Positions 26,369 to 34,399 are shown, counted from the first letter of the stretch. The stretch: 64,000 nt of DNA from Pseudomonadota bacterium (GCA_023402175.1 JAEXCN010000578.1:26440-90439); one strand, 5' to 3'. The notes: a model not told the origin generated them from the letters alone. Program-made: numbers and translations.

Positions 26369-27751
26369 TCACGGATCGGTAACGCGGCCCATGAAGAGGA
26401 CGAGGCCGGACTGCTTCTCGATGATGAAGAAGAGAAACGGGTGGTCGGCCTTGAACTCGGCGATCTTCGGAGGCCCTCCCATCCCGCGCGCGCTCATGAC
26501 GACGGCCGTCGCGGCGGCCGCCTCGGTGCCTTTTTCGTCGACCTTCACGAACGCCTTGTGGAACGCATCGTCGATCGCGAGGCGTTCGTCCGGATCCGGC
26601 GGGTCCGCCATGCCGGTGAAGTCCGCCTTCGCCTTGTCGAACGCGACCGGCATCCCCATCGCCTCGAGCTCCGTGCGCAGCGATACGGAAGAGGAGGGGC
26701 TCGCCTCGAAGCGTGGGAACGACACGTTCACGGACTGATTGACGAGCGCTCGTCGCCACGAGTCGATCGCCGCCGTCGACAGCGTCCTCTCGAGCGACGC
26801 GAGACCATCGACCTTGTTGGGGAGCGCGACGAGCAGCGAGCCGCTGCCGCCCTTGTACGGCAGCTCGAGGACCTTGGTGCCGCCGACCTCGGCATAACCG
26901 AGCTCGTGCACCTGCTGCATCATGGGCACCTTCTTCGTCGTCGATGCGCTCGTCGAGAAAGGTTGGTCTTGCGTCCGTGCAGGATCGAAGGGGTGCTCCC
27001 AGTTTCCGAGGAAGTAGATCGCGTTGACGAGGACGAGGCGCGTGAGCGGCTTGATGGAGCTCGGCGGAAGGAGCTCCTTGATGCGCTTTTCGGTCCGATC
27101 CTCGACCCACGCGTTGATGCGCTCGCGTGAGGGCTCCGGTGCCGATTTGAAATCGACCTGCTCGAGCGGGGCTCCGAACGCGGCGCGCGTCTGATCGAGG
27201 TAGGTCTGCTTGAAGGTGTACGTCTTCTCGCCGAAGAGCTGGTTTGCGATCCGCAGCGTCAGCGGGCGCGTCGGATCCGAGAGCGCGCGCGAAAAAGCTC
27301 CCCACGACCGCATCACCGCGTCGGGCTCGCCGCCGAAGTGGAGGACCTTCTTCATCTGCGCAGCGGTCTCACCTCTCGCGCCGCCGTAGGTCATCGCGAA
27401 CGCGATCGAGATGCTCGCCGGTGACATCGCGAAGTTGCCCGTCGCCGCCTTGCCGGCGCGCGACCAGAGCTCGAGCCCGAACGCATTCGATCCGGTGGCG
27501 AGCTGTTTCGACGTCTCGGGGCTCGGCATGGTCACGACGCTCGTGCTGGTGCTCGCGCTGGTAGGTGGATGAAGCTCGGAAGATTCAGCCGTGAGCGACG
27601 GCGACGGGGCGCTTGCAGAGGACCGAGCGCCGGCGCCGGACGACGATGTTGCTGACAATCCCGTTGTGTCGGGCGCAGCGCTCGATCTGTCACAAGCGCT
27701 CACGGCGAGCAAGGCGAGTACGGCACTGCGCGCGACGGTAGCTCGGTGCAT
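26369..27751 (-). CDS. Serpin-family lipoprotein, probable inhibitory type
   Basis: This encodes 460 residues: a lipobox signal (VLALLAVSAC), a Ser/Thr/Ala/Pro linker to about residue 75, then a complete serpin fold. Signatures include NFAMSPASISIAFAMTYGGA, LVNAIYFLGNWEHPFD near residue 250 and the C-terminal DHPFLFFIIEKQSGLVLFMG. The reactive-loop hinge reads EKGTEAAAATAVV, small residues at P12-P9 as in inhibitory serpins, and counting places Arg at P1 (MSAR before GMGG). That predicts inhibition of trypsin-like proteases. Tethering to a membrane makes protection of the envelope from secreted or prey proteases plausible. Confidence 0.92.
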   Translation of the reverse strand: MHRATVARSAVLALLAVSACDRSSAAPDTTGLSATSSSGAGARSSASAPSPSLTAESSELHPPTSASTSTSVVTMPSPETSKQLATGSNAFGLELWSRAGKAATGNFAMSPASISIAFAMTYGGARGETAAQMKKVLHFGGEPDAVMRSWGAFSRALSDPTRPLTLRIANQLFGEKTYTFKQTYLDQTRAAFGAPLEQVDFKSAPEPSRERINAWVEDRTEKRIKELLPPSSIKPLTRLVLVNAIYFLGNWEHPFDPARTQDQPFSTSASTTKKVPMMQQVHELGYAEVGGTKVLELPYKGGSGSLLVALPNKVDGLASLERTLSTAAIDSWRRALVNQSVNVSFPRFEASPSSSVSLRTELEAMGMPVAFDKAKADFTGMADPPDPDERLAIDDAFHKAFVKVDEKGTEAAAATAVVMSARGMGGPPKIAEFKADHPFLFFIIEKQSGLVLFMGRVTDP

Positions 27752-27797
27752 GCCCGCCAGAGTACGCGCAAGGAGCTCCAGGCGGGCGAGTGTTCGC

Positions 27798-29414
27798 TCA
27801 GCGGAACCGCATGCAGCGGCCGCCCGTGTAGGCGCCCTTCGCTTCGGGCCGCGTGAGCCGAGGGATCGTCTCGCCCTTCATCAGCTTCACGTTCAGGTCG
27901 GAGCGCGAGCTGCCGTAGCCGATACCGCGGTACTTGAGCGCGAAGGAGCCAGTGAACGCTCCGCCGTTCATGTCGAGCGCCGCTTCGTTCAAGTTGCCGT
28001 GGAGGTCCATCCACGGCTCGTCGTTCGGATTGATGCGAATGGCGTCGACGGCTTTGCCGTTCGCTTGGGTGGCGAGGCTCGCCCGACCCGGTGCGGAGAT
28101 CTGCCAGGCCTTGTCGTGGGTCTGCCCCCCGAGGTCCGGGTAGTGGTAGTTGTGCTCGTTGAGCGGGCTGTTCGCGACGGGCAGCGCGTCGCCCGCGTCG
28201 AACGTTGCGTTGATGAGCGAGACGGGGGCGCAGCGTCCGCCGGTCTGCACCGTGTTGGTGAAGACGTTGTTGAGGAGCTCGCCGTGGTTGTCGTATTGCG
28301 TCCCGCAACCCGAGACGTTGCCGAGCTTCGGCGGCGCCTCGGTGATGTAGTCGAGCACCTCGTCGGTCGCGAGCTGTCCTCCGTCCCACGCGCAGAACGC
28401 GGCGAGCATCGCGTTGGTGATGCAGTTCATCGACTTCACGTCGAGGACGTCCTTCCCCACGATCGGCTTGCCCGCGTAGTCGACGCCGTCGGCGCGCGGC
28501 AGCTGTCCATCGCGGTTCAAGACGTCTGCCGGGTACCAGAACGTCGGGAACCCGAACGTGCCGTCCCAGGTCGCGCAGTTCATACCGTGGAGATCGACAT
28601 AGACCTCCGAGCCGAACTGGTAGTTGATGCCGAGGCGTCGGACCTGATCGGTCGGAGGCGGAAGGACGACGCCGGGGCCTGCGCCGTAGCCTTCGTCTTC
28701 GGGCCGCGGGTCGCCGAGGAGCCTGCGCGCGATCGTGATCTCGCCGCCCTCGTAGTCGCTCGGGAGGAACGAGCTCCACGCGTCGTCCCAGATCTGCGGG
28801 CGATTCTCCGCGATCCATCCTTTCACGTCGGGCACGCCGCCGTTCGCTTCCGCGAGCTGCTCGATCCACGCGCGGATGCGGCCGGCGGTGATCTCGTACT
28901 TGTCGAGGTACACGGTCTTGCCCGGATGCGCCGGATCGGTGAAGCCCGGGACCGGAAGCGAGCGGCAGCAGCTCTCGTGATTGGCGCCGGGCTGATCGAC
29001 CTCGCCTTCGCCGCACGTGTCACCGCCGAGGTGCGTCTTGCAGCTCGGCGCCGAGATGCACTTCTTGGCGTAGCTGCAGGCGACCTCGCAGTCGCTGTCG
29101 ACGTTGCACGTCTTTCCTTCGACGCACCTCGGAGCTTCCGGCCCGCCGCAATCGACGTCGGTCTCATTGCCGTTCTTGACGCCGTCGTTGGCCGTCGGGC
29201 CGCCTCCACCGGGGCCCGGCTTCGAGCCGCCCGAGCTGCCGACATTCGAGCAGCTCGCACCGGAGCAGGATCCACAGTCGCCATCACCGTTCGTGCAGAC
29301 GCCGGTGTTCCCGGAGATGTCGGTCGACGCGTCACCCTTCGTCGAACAGCCGGACAAGAGTGCCACGGCGAAAGCTACGGCTAACGTCCTAGCGACGACT
29401 TCATTGCGGACCAC
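27798..29414 (-). CDS. Lipoprotein with formylglycine-generating-enzyme-like (SUMF1) fold
   Basis: This is 538 residues from a GTG with GAGGAGG upstream. A signal ends in the lipobox LLSGC. Residues about 38-150 form a Cys-rich region (TNGDGDCGSCSGASC, ETDVDCGG, CEVACSYAKKC). From about 165 the sequence follows SUMF1/FGE-sulfatase proteins: VYLDKYEITAGRIRAWIEQL, later MDLHGNLNEAALDMNGGAF and a C-terminal GGRCMRFR. Only the Cys-x-Arg end of the FGE C-terminus is visible, so catalysis is doubtful. Many secreted members of this fold are binding proteins rather than sulfatase activators. Monocistronic by position. Confidence 0.8.
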   Translation of the reverse strand: MVRNEVVARTLAVAFAVALLSGCSTKGDASTDISGNTGVCTNGDGDCGSCSGASCSNVGSSGGSKPGPGGGGPTANDGVKNGNETDVDCGGPEAPRCVEGKTCNVDSDCEVACSYAKKCISAPSCKTHLGGDTCGEGEVDQPGANHESCCRSLPVPGFTDPAHPGKTVYLDKYEITAGRIRAWIEQLAEANGGVPDVKGWIAENRPQIWDDAWSSFLPSDYEGGEITIARRLLGDPRPEDEGYGAGPGVVLPPPTDQVRRLGINYQFGSEVYVDLHGMNCATWDGTFGFPTFWYPADVLNRDGQLPRADGVDYAGKPIVGKDVLDVKSMNCITNAMLAAFCAWDGGQLATDEVLDYITEAPPKLGNVSGCGTQYDNHGELLNNVFTNTVQTGGRCAPVSLINATFDAGDALPVANSPLNEHNYHYPDLGGQTHDKAWQISAPGRASLATQANGKAVDAIRINPNDEPWMDLHGNLNEAALDMNGGAFTGSFALKYRGIGYGSSRSDLNVKLMKGETIPRLTRPEAKGAYTGGRCMRFR

Positions 29415-29880
29415 GGAGGCCTCCTCTTCACATCAACACATCAACCGGCGACATCGCCCTAAGCCGCCCCGCCTCGTTGCGGGACAACCCCCTCCGTGCA
29501 AGTTCGGTACATACGCTTGACGTACGCCCGGGGCATGCGAGCTCGAGCATTGCGGAATCGCAGGCACGCGCGCTTCGGAGCCATCGGCGGGCACCGACAA
29601 GTCCTGCATTTTCACGCGCGAGCTCTCGTTCGGCCTACCGGACGTGCGACGGCCGAATGGCGTTCACGGGCGCGTTAGCGCGAGCGTACTTCCGCGTGGC
29701 CGGACGCCTCAACGCGCATACGCGTGACGGCGCACCCTCGGCGCAGCGTCCCGCCGGATGGCAGAAGAACGATCGCATCGCGCGCCACGCCAGCGGGCAT
29801 GGACTCTCCGCCGCTCTCGTGCGTCCGCGGCGCGTGCTCTCACTCGAACCGAAGCCGAAGTCGTGACATCGTGCCCGGCC
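29415..29880. other. 466-bp divergent intergenic region
   Basis: No gene is convincing: frames here are open on both strands but shadow-like and without ribosome sites. It must contain the promoter of the SUMF1-like lipoprotein gene (minus) and that of the crotonase gene (plus). A TTGACG at about 29517 is -35-like but no matching -10 stands out. Confidence 0.4.
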
Positions 29881-30651
29881 ATGTCGAACGAGCTCGTTCT
29901 CCAGGAGCGCCATGGAAACGCCGTCCTCCTCACGCTCAATCAAGGTGCACGACGCAACGTGCTCTCTGCCGCCCTCGTCGATGCCGTCGCCGCGGCGTAC
30001 GACGCGATGGAGGCGGATGCGGGCGTCAATGCCGTCGTCCTGACCGGCGCGGCGCCGGCGTTCTGCGCGGGCGCCGAGCTCTCCGTCCTCCGCGCTGCGG
30101 CAGAGGGCAACTTCGATCTCGTCAGAAAGGTCTACGACGGGTTCCTCCGCGTCTTGCGGTCGCCGCTTCCCACGATCGCCGCCGTGAACGGTCCCGCCGT
30201 CGGCGCTGGCTTCAATCTTACGCTCGCGTGTGACATCCGGCTCGCTGGAAAGAGCGCCGTGTTCGACACGCGGTTCGCGAAGCTTCGCCTCCATCCCGGC
30301 GGTGGCCATGCGTGGCTGCTCGCGCGCGCGGTGGGTCAGCAGCGAGCGATGCTCGCCACCGCCTTCGGCGAGGTATGGGACGCCGAGCAGGCGAAGAACG
30401 CCGGCCTCGTCGCCTCGGTGCACGAGGACGATCGGCTCGTCGAGGCCGCGCTCGCGATCGCGCGACGGATGGACGGTCAGGAGCCGGCGTTCACGCGGAG
30501 GCTCGTCGATACGGTTCGACGTGCCCTCGTGACCGAGACCCACGAACAGGCGCTCGCGCACGAGACGGAGGCGCAGGCCTGGTCGACGACGCGGCCCGCG
30601 TTCCTCGAAGGGCTCGAAGCGATGGAGAAGAAGATCGCGCGGCCGAAGTGA
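29881..30651 (+). CDS. Enoyl-CoA hydratase/isomerase superfamily (crotonase) protein without the hydratase glutamates
   Basis: This encodes 256 residues from the ATG at 29881. The crotonase fold is clear: oxyanion segments FCAGAELSVLRAAAEG near residue 60 and INGPAVGAGFN-like (VNGPAVGAGFNLTLACDIR) near 105. In the region where hydratases carry the two catalytic glutamates the sequence reads VFDTRFAKLRLHPGGGH and RAMLATAFGEVW, so both positions are replaced. The protein is therefore probably not a simple hydratase; it could be an isomerase, thioesterase or hydrolase of the superfamily. It is followed by a tandem repeat and convergent haloalkane dehalogenase gene. Confidence 0.85.
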   Translation: MSNELVLQERHGNAVLLTLNQGARRNVLSAALVDAVAAAYDAMEADAGVNAVVLTGAAPAFCAGAELSVLRAAAEGNFDLVRKVYDGFLRVLRSPLPTIAAVNGPAVGAGFNLTLACDIRLAGKSAVFDTRFAKLRLHPGGGHAWLLARAVGQQRAMLATAFGEVWDAEQAKNAGLVASVHEDDRLVEAALAIARRMDGQEPAFTRRLVDTVRRALVTETHEQALAHETEAQAWSTTRPAFLEGLEAMEKKIARPK

Positions 30652-30670
30652 GGCGGGCGGGGAGGTGAAG

Positions 30671-30751
30671 TAGGGCTTCGGCGAGCGTGAGCTGACGTAG
30701 GGCTTCGGCGAGCGTGAGCTGAAGTAGGGCTTCAGCGAGCGTGGTGCTGAC
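30671..30751. repeat. Three tandem copies of a 27-bp unit
   Basis: Units at 30671-30697, 30698-30724 and 30725-30751 begin TAGGGCTTCGGCGAGCGTGA. The first two differ at one base near the end; the third has a few changes (TTCAGCG, GTGGTG). It fills the gap between the crotonase stop and the dehalogenase stop and is not in a likely reading frame. Confidence 0.9.
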
Positions 30752-30758
30752 ACGTTGG

Positions 30759-31661
30759 TCAGCTCGGTTCGCCCAACGCCCCCATCCAGTCGGCGATGGC
30801 CCGCCCGATCTCGTCCGGCGAATCTTCCTGGACGAAATGGATCCCCGCGACCGTCACCTCGGTCTGCGCCGGCCAACCGCGGACGAAGTCGAGGTTCGCG
30901 TCGACGGCGAGGATCCCACCGGGCTCGCCTCTCACGAACAGCTTGGGCACATTGCTCGACGCCAGCCAGTCTGCGTAGGCGGCCACGATCGCAGCCACGT
31001 CGGCGGGCTCACCGTCGACGGGAATCTCGCGCGGCCATGTCAGCGTCGGCCGCCGCCCCTCACCAGGCTCGGCGAAGGGCCGTCGGTACTTCGCCATTTC
31101 CTCGACGGAGAGGGGGCGCAGGATCGCCTCCGGTAGCATCCGCTCCACGAAGAGGTTGTCTCGCAGGATCATCGTCTCGCCGCCTTCGGAGCGCAGCGCC
31201 TGCAAAAGGGGACGCAAGCCCGGTCCCATCTTGTCCCAGTGGTCCCAGCTCTGCGGGCGGACGATCGCCTCCATGAATGCGATGGCCTTCACGGCCTTTC
31301 GGTGGCGGTTGGCCCAGTCGAAGCCGAGGGCCGAGCCCCAGTCATGGACGACGAAGGTGACGCGGTCGTGTACGTCCAGGGCCTCGAGCAGGGCGTCGAG
31401 GTAGCGGCGGTGCTCGACGAAGCGATACGAGCCGGGGCCACTGTCGGGCAGCTTGTCGGAGTCGCCCATGCCGATCAGGTCTGGGACGATGCAGCGGCCT
31501 CGTGGCCGCAGGTACGGCAACACGTTGCGCCAGAGATACGACGACGTTGGATTGCCGTGCAAAAGTACGATGGGGTCGCCCTCGCCCGTCTCCACGTACG
31601 CCATCTCGCTGCCGAGGACCCGGCGCCGCTGCTTCAGGTACGGAAATGCCGTCGAGATCAT
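30759..31661 (-). CDS. Haloalkane dehalogenase (HLD-II/DhaA-like)
   Basis: This 300-residue enzyme starts at the ATG at 31661 with GGAGGAGAAG upstream. All catalytic elements of the HLD-II branch are present: LLHGNPTSSYLWRN (halide-binding Asn), nucleophile Asp followed by halide-binding Trp in VHDWGSALGFDW, the acid Glu in AFMEAIVRP, and the histidine in GIHFVQEDSPDEIG. It should hydrolyse haloalkanes to alcohols and halide. It is divergent from a type II haloacid dehalogenase gene across 121 bp, forming a possible two-step dehalogenation unit. Confidence 0.93.
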   Translation of the reverse strand: MISTAFPYLKQRRRVLGSEMAYVETGEGDPIVLLHGNPTSSYLWRNVLPYLRPRGRCIVPDLIGMGDSDKLPDSGPGSYRFVEHRRYLDALLEALDVHDRVTFVVHDWGSALGFDWANRHRKAVKAIAFMEAIVRPQSWDHWDKMGPGLRPLLQALRSEGGETMILRDNLFVERMLPEAILRPLSVEEMAKYRRPFAEPGEGRRPTLTWPREIPVDGEPADVAAIVAAYADWLASSNVPKLFVRGEPGGILAVDANLDFVRGWPAQTEVTVAGIHFVQEDSPDEIGRAIADWMGALGEPS

Positions 31662-31782
31662 GTCGGCTTCTCCTCCATCCGTTGTCGACGCCGAATCTAT
31701 CCATCCGCGACGCTCTCTGCCGAGCCAATGTGTCCGGCGCGTGGCTTGCTCCGAGTCGATCGTCCCTTTCGCGGGGCCGACA

Positions 31783-32472
31783 ATGCCGCTCACCGCACAG
31801 CGCCAGCGCGTGATCGTCTTCGACGTCAACGAAACGCTCCTCGACATCACCGTGCTCGAGCCCCTGTTCGAGCTTCTGTTCGGGGATCGGCGAGTGATGC
31901 GTCGATGGTTCGCGGAGCTCGTCCTCTATTCGGAGGCATTCACGCTGAGCGAACAGTACGTCAACTTCGTCGACATTGGCGTCGCCGTATTGAAGATGCT
32001 GGCCTCGATCCATGCTGTGCGCTCGAGCGCGGGCGACGAGGGGAACCTCGCTGATGCGATGCGACGGTTGCCTCCTCATCGGGACGTCGAACCGGCGCTG
32101 GCGATGCTCAGCGCCGCGGGCTTCAGGTTGGTGACGCTCACGAACTCTGCGCCTTGTGGCGGCAAGAGTGCGCTCGACGACGCCGGGCTCGGTCGTCGCT
32201 TCGAGCGACAATTCTCGGTCGACACCGTGAGGCGGTTCAAGCCGGCACCGGAGACCTACGAGCTCGTGGCAAGGGAGCTCGGCGTCGAAACGGCAATGCT
32301 CAGGCTTGTCGCCGCCCACCCTTGGGATGCGCTCGGCGCGATGGCAGCAGGCTGCGCAGCGGCGCTGGTCACGCGTCCGGGGAACGCGGTGCTTCCCGTC
32401 GGCCCGCAGCCGGACATTGTCGGGCCCGACCTTGTGACCGTAGCCGAGAAAATCGTCGCCGACGATTCATGA
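31783..32472 (+). CDS. Type II 2-haloacid dehalogenase (HAD superfamily)
   Basis: This encodes 229 residues from the ATG at 31783. The L-2-haloacid dehalogenase signature is complete: nucleophile Asp in IVFDVNETLLD, LYSEAFTLS, the serine motif LVTLTNSAP near residue 118, the lysine motif RFKPAPETYELVARELG near 150 and MLRLVAAHPWDALGAMAAG. The usual residue before the last Trp-Asp is Ala or Asn, here Pro. The enzyme releases halide from 2-haloalkanoates in the cytoplasm. It is divergent from the haloalkane dehalogenase gene. Confidence 0.93.
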   Translation: MPLTAQRQRVIVFDVNETLLDITVLEPLFELLFGDRRVMRRWFAELVLYSEAFTLSEQYVNFVDIGVAVLKMLASIHAVRSSAGDEGNLADAMRRLPPHRDVEPALAMLSAAGFRLVTLTNSAPCGGKSALDDAGLGRRFERQFSVDTVRRFKPAPETYELVARELGVETAMLRLVAAHPWDALGAMAAGCAAALVTRPGNAVLPVGPQPDIVGPDLVTVAEKIVADDS

Positions 32473-32514
32473 GCTCACCGCGCGCGGCCGAAGTGAGCAA
32501 CGACGCGCCGGCGA

Positions 32515-32747
32515 TCACGGAGGGGCGGGCGGCTCCGGCTTTGGCTTCTCGAACACGATGGGCTCTCTTGTCGGCTCTGCCTCGTTCGTGGACGAGTCGT
32601 CGGCCTCGTTCAACCCCTGCTTGAGCTCTTGATGCCTTGGCCGAGCCCGTTGCCGATGTTCGCGACGCGTCCGGATCCGAAGAGCAGCAGCGTGACGATG
32701 GTGATGACGATGAGCTCTAACGGCCCGAGATTCGGTACGACGATCAT
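32515..32747 (-). pseudogene. tatA: TatA/TatE-like translocase subunit interrupted by a one-base frameshift
   Basis: From ATG at 32747 the frame reads MIVVPNLGPLELIVITIVTL LLFGSG and GLGQGIK, a typical TatA membrane helix and hinge, and then stops after 45 residues at 32610. Shifting frame at about 32626-32629 continues as LKQGLNEADDSSTNEAEPTR and a Pro/Lys-rich tail to a stop at 32515, giving 77 residues, the normal TatA length. An AAG-GAG-CTC has apparently become AAG-AG-CTC. Either the gene is newly broken, the read has an indel, or it is recoded. TatA forms the pore for folded proteins. Confidence 0.75.
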
Positions 32748-33218
32748 TCTCCGCGGGTTCAGTTCAGAGCGCTCGCCCTGGAAGCAGAAAAGGAACAGCC
32801 ATCCCGAGCTCGGCGTTCTTTCAGCTCCGCGATGACCGCCACATGAACGCGAACTCGGCCGCGGTCCCGGGCTCGGAGTGAAGGCTCGCTCACGAGGCGT
32901 CGAGGCCGACGTGCGAGGCAACTTCGCTCGAGCGTGAGGTATGGCGACAGTGCCTGCTCATGACCTGCAACGAACCCGAGCGCGGTGACGCGTCGGCTCG
33001 CCGGTTCAACCCCTTCGCTGCGCGCCCTAGCGGGGCGGGAACAAAAGCCGAACGGCAGCGCAGCAGGCCCACATTCGAGGTCGTTGCAGGGCCCCGCTCG
33101 AAATCAGCACGTTTCCCGCTTCCGTTCGAGCGCGACGTCCCTCTCTGGCGCGGAGGAATGCCGCTCGCCGGGCTGTGGTCGCCGAAGTGCAGAACTGGTG
33201 ATGAGGAGGTAACTCATC
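32748..33218. other. 471-bp intergenic region between tatA remnant and Gly-rich lipoprotein gene
   Basis: No gene supported. The bases are somewhat AT-richer near 32750-32800 (tatA promoter side) and near 33180-33215, where GATGAGGAGGTAACTC forms the ribosome site of the following gene. No clear promoter boxes could be named. Confidence 0.4.
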
Positions 33219-33599
33219 ATGCTCGACACCTCGAATCGTCTATTGCCATTGATCGCTCTTGGTACCGGCCTTGTGCTCGGCGGCTGCGCCGCGTCGACGG
33301 AGGAGGAGGCCACGGATGACACCAGCGCCGCTCTTCAGGAGAGTGCGGACACCGCGAACACCGCGGAGAATACGGACACACCCGACGAGAACGTTCAGTC
33401 CACGAGTCAGGCTCAAATGATCGGCTTTGGTGGCGCCGGCTTTGGCGGCGCCGGCCTCGGAGGCCTCGGCTGGGGAGGTATGGGCTGGGGAGGCGCCGGC
33501 TGGGGCGGCGCCGGCTTTGGCGGCGCCGGTCTCGGAGGCCTCGGCTGGGGAGGTATGGGCTGGGGAGGTCCCGGTTTCGGCTGGGGCGGCTGGTGGTGA
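33219..33599 (+). CDS. Glycine/tryptophan-rich repeat lipoprotein
   Basis: This 126-residue product has a signal with lipobox VLGGC at residue 23, an acidic Thr/Glu/Asp linker (24-65) and a C-terminal half made only of Gly with Phe, Trp, Leu, Met and Ala. A 19-residue block GFGGAGLGGLGWGGMGWGG occurs twice nearly perfectly, also at DNA level, and the end is GFGWGGWW. Such aromatic-Gly tracts form flexible or amyloid-like surfaces. The gene has a strong GAGGAGG site. Next to it are a hairpin and a decayed toxin gene. Function unknown; a surface adhesin or matrix component is a guess. Confidence 0.75.
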   Translation: MLDTSNRLLPLIALGTGLVLGGCAASTEEEATDDTSAALQESADTANTAENTDTPDENVQSTSQAQMIGFGGAGFGGAGLGGLGWGGMGWGGAGWGGAGFGGAGLGGLGWGGMGWGGPGFGWGGWW

Positions 33600-33623
33600 T
33601 GCCAGCGCCGTAGCACCTGGAAG

Positions 33624-33668
33624 CCCACCGCGCGCGCCATGAGGAGGGATTGGGGCGCGCGCGGTGGG
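33624..33668. terminator. Perfect 15-bp inverted repeat after Gly-rich lipoprotein gene
   Basis: CCCACCGCGCGCGCC (33624-33638) and GGCGCGCGCGGTGGG (33654-33668) pair perfectly across a 15-nt loop, beginning 25 nt after the stop codon. There is no T-run, so it is either a weak intrinsic terminator or an mRNA-stabilising stem. Confidence 0.55.
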
Positions 33669-33898
33669 GTCCTTGCCGATGCGCGTGGACGTGCAACTCG
33701 CGGCCGCGATCGCGCATTCGGCTCTCCTCGAGGTCGAGGACCTCCTCGAGATGCACGCCACGCAGCTCGAGGTCTTCGGCGGCGCTACGGGGCTCCGCGA
33801 TCGGGCTGCTCGAGTCCGCGGTCGCCCAACCGGACTACTTTCCGCCACCGCGATGGGCACGAAACGGCAATCCATCGGCGCGACCAGCTGCAGGTTGA
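33664..33898 (+). pseudogene. Remnant of a Doc/Fic-family toxin gene
   Basis: In one frame residues read ALLEVEDLLEMHATQLEVFG followed by GATGLRD. About one base later, in the next frame, the sequence continues IGLLESAVAQPDYF and then degenerates. Joined, this is the conserved N-terminal half of death-on-curing proteins (…HxxQxxxFGGxxGLRDRGLLESAVAQP). The catalytic HPFxDGNKR segment is missing. So it is a frameshifted and truncated toxin; no antitoxin gene is visible upstream. Confidence 0.65.
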
Positions 33899-33991
33899 GA
33901 GTGAGATCTCGCGCTGGCGTCTCGCATGAGAACTACGCGACTACGTCGCCGAGACACGGAAGGTGAACGAGCCGTCCGTGAAGTTCTCGCG

Positions 33992-34399
33992 TCAGTTTGG
34001 TGGTCCCTGGCAGACGTAGCTTTTGGGCCCATTGGCGCCATCGAGCCCGAAACATTCCTGCTTTGGTGGGCACGTCAGAAGTGAACAAGGGTCGCCAGCG
34101 ACGCAATGGCCCTGACGAACATCCGGAATCGAGCCACCGTAGTACACGCATCGTTCACCGTCACCGCACGTTGAATAGTCCTCGCACGGCTTTCCCAGGC
34201 GCGATCTATCCAGGACGGCTTGGCGAGCCGGAGCGGCTGCGTCGTAACATCCGGCCGCGTCAGATTCGGTCGATATCGCAGCGTCAGGTTGATCGCAGAC
34301 CAAAGGCGCGGACCCGGCGTCAGTTGGAGTCGGCGATTTGTCGTCGGCGCAAGCCGCCTGCGCAATGCCGAGCGCGACGAGGAGGAAACGCGTTTTCAA
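33992..34399 (-). CDS. Small Cys-containing lipoprotein, unknown function
   Basis: This is 135 residues with a signal MKTRFLLVALGIAQAAC (lipobox QAAC at residue 17). An Asp/Ala linker contains two lone cysteines. The C-terminal half (about 75-135) has six to eight regularly spaced cysteines (LGKPCEDYSTCGDGERC, HCVAGDPCSLLTCPPKQEC), a small disulphide-rich module common in myxobacterial lipoproteins. It lies 218 bp downstream of the five-lipoprotein operon on the same strand and may be read with it or alone. Confidence 0.75.
   Translation of the reverse strand: MKTRFLLVALGIAQAACADDKSPTPTDAGSAPLVCDQPDAAISTESDAAGCYDAAAPARQAVLDRSRLGKPCEDYSTCGDGERCVYYGGSIPDVRQGHCVAGDPCSLLTCPPKQECFGLDGANGPKSYVCQGPPN

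Noticed and set aside
30660..30876. Minus-strand frame reading SPKPYxSSR repeats through the 27-bp units
   Set aside because: It has no credible start, runs antisense to the crotonase gene and lacks a domain; repeat period of 27 explains the regular look.
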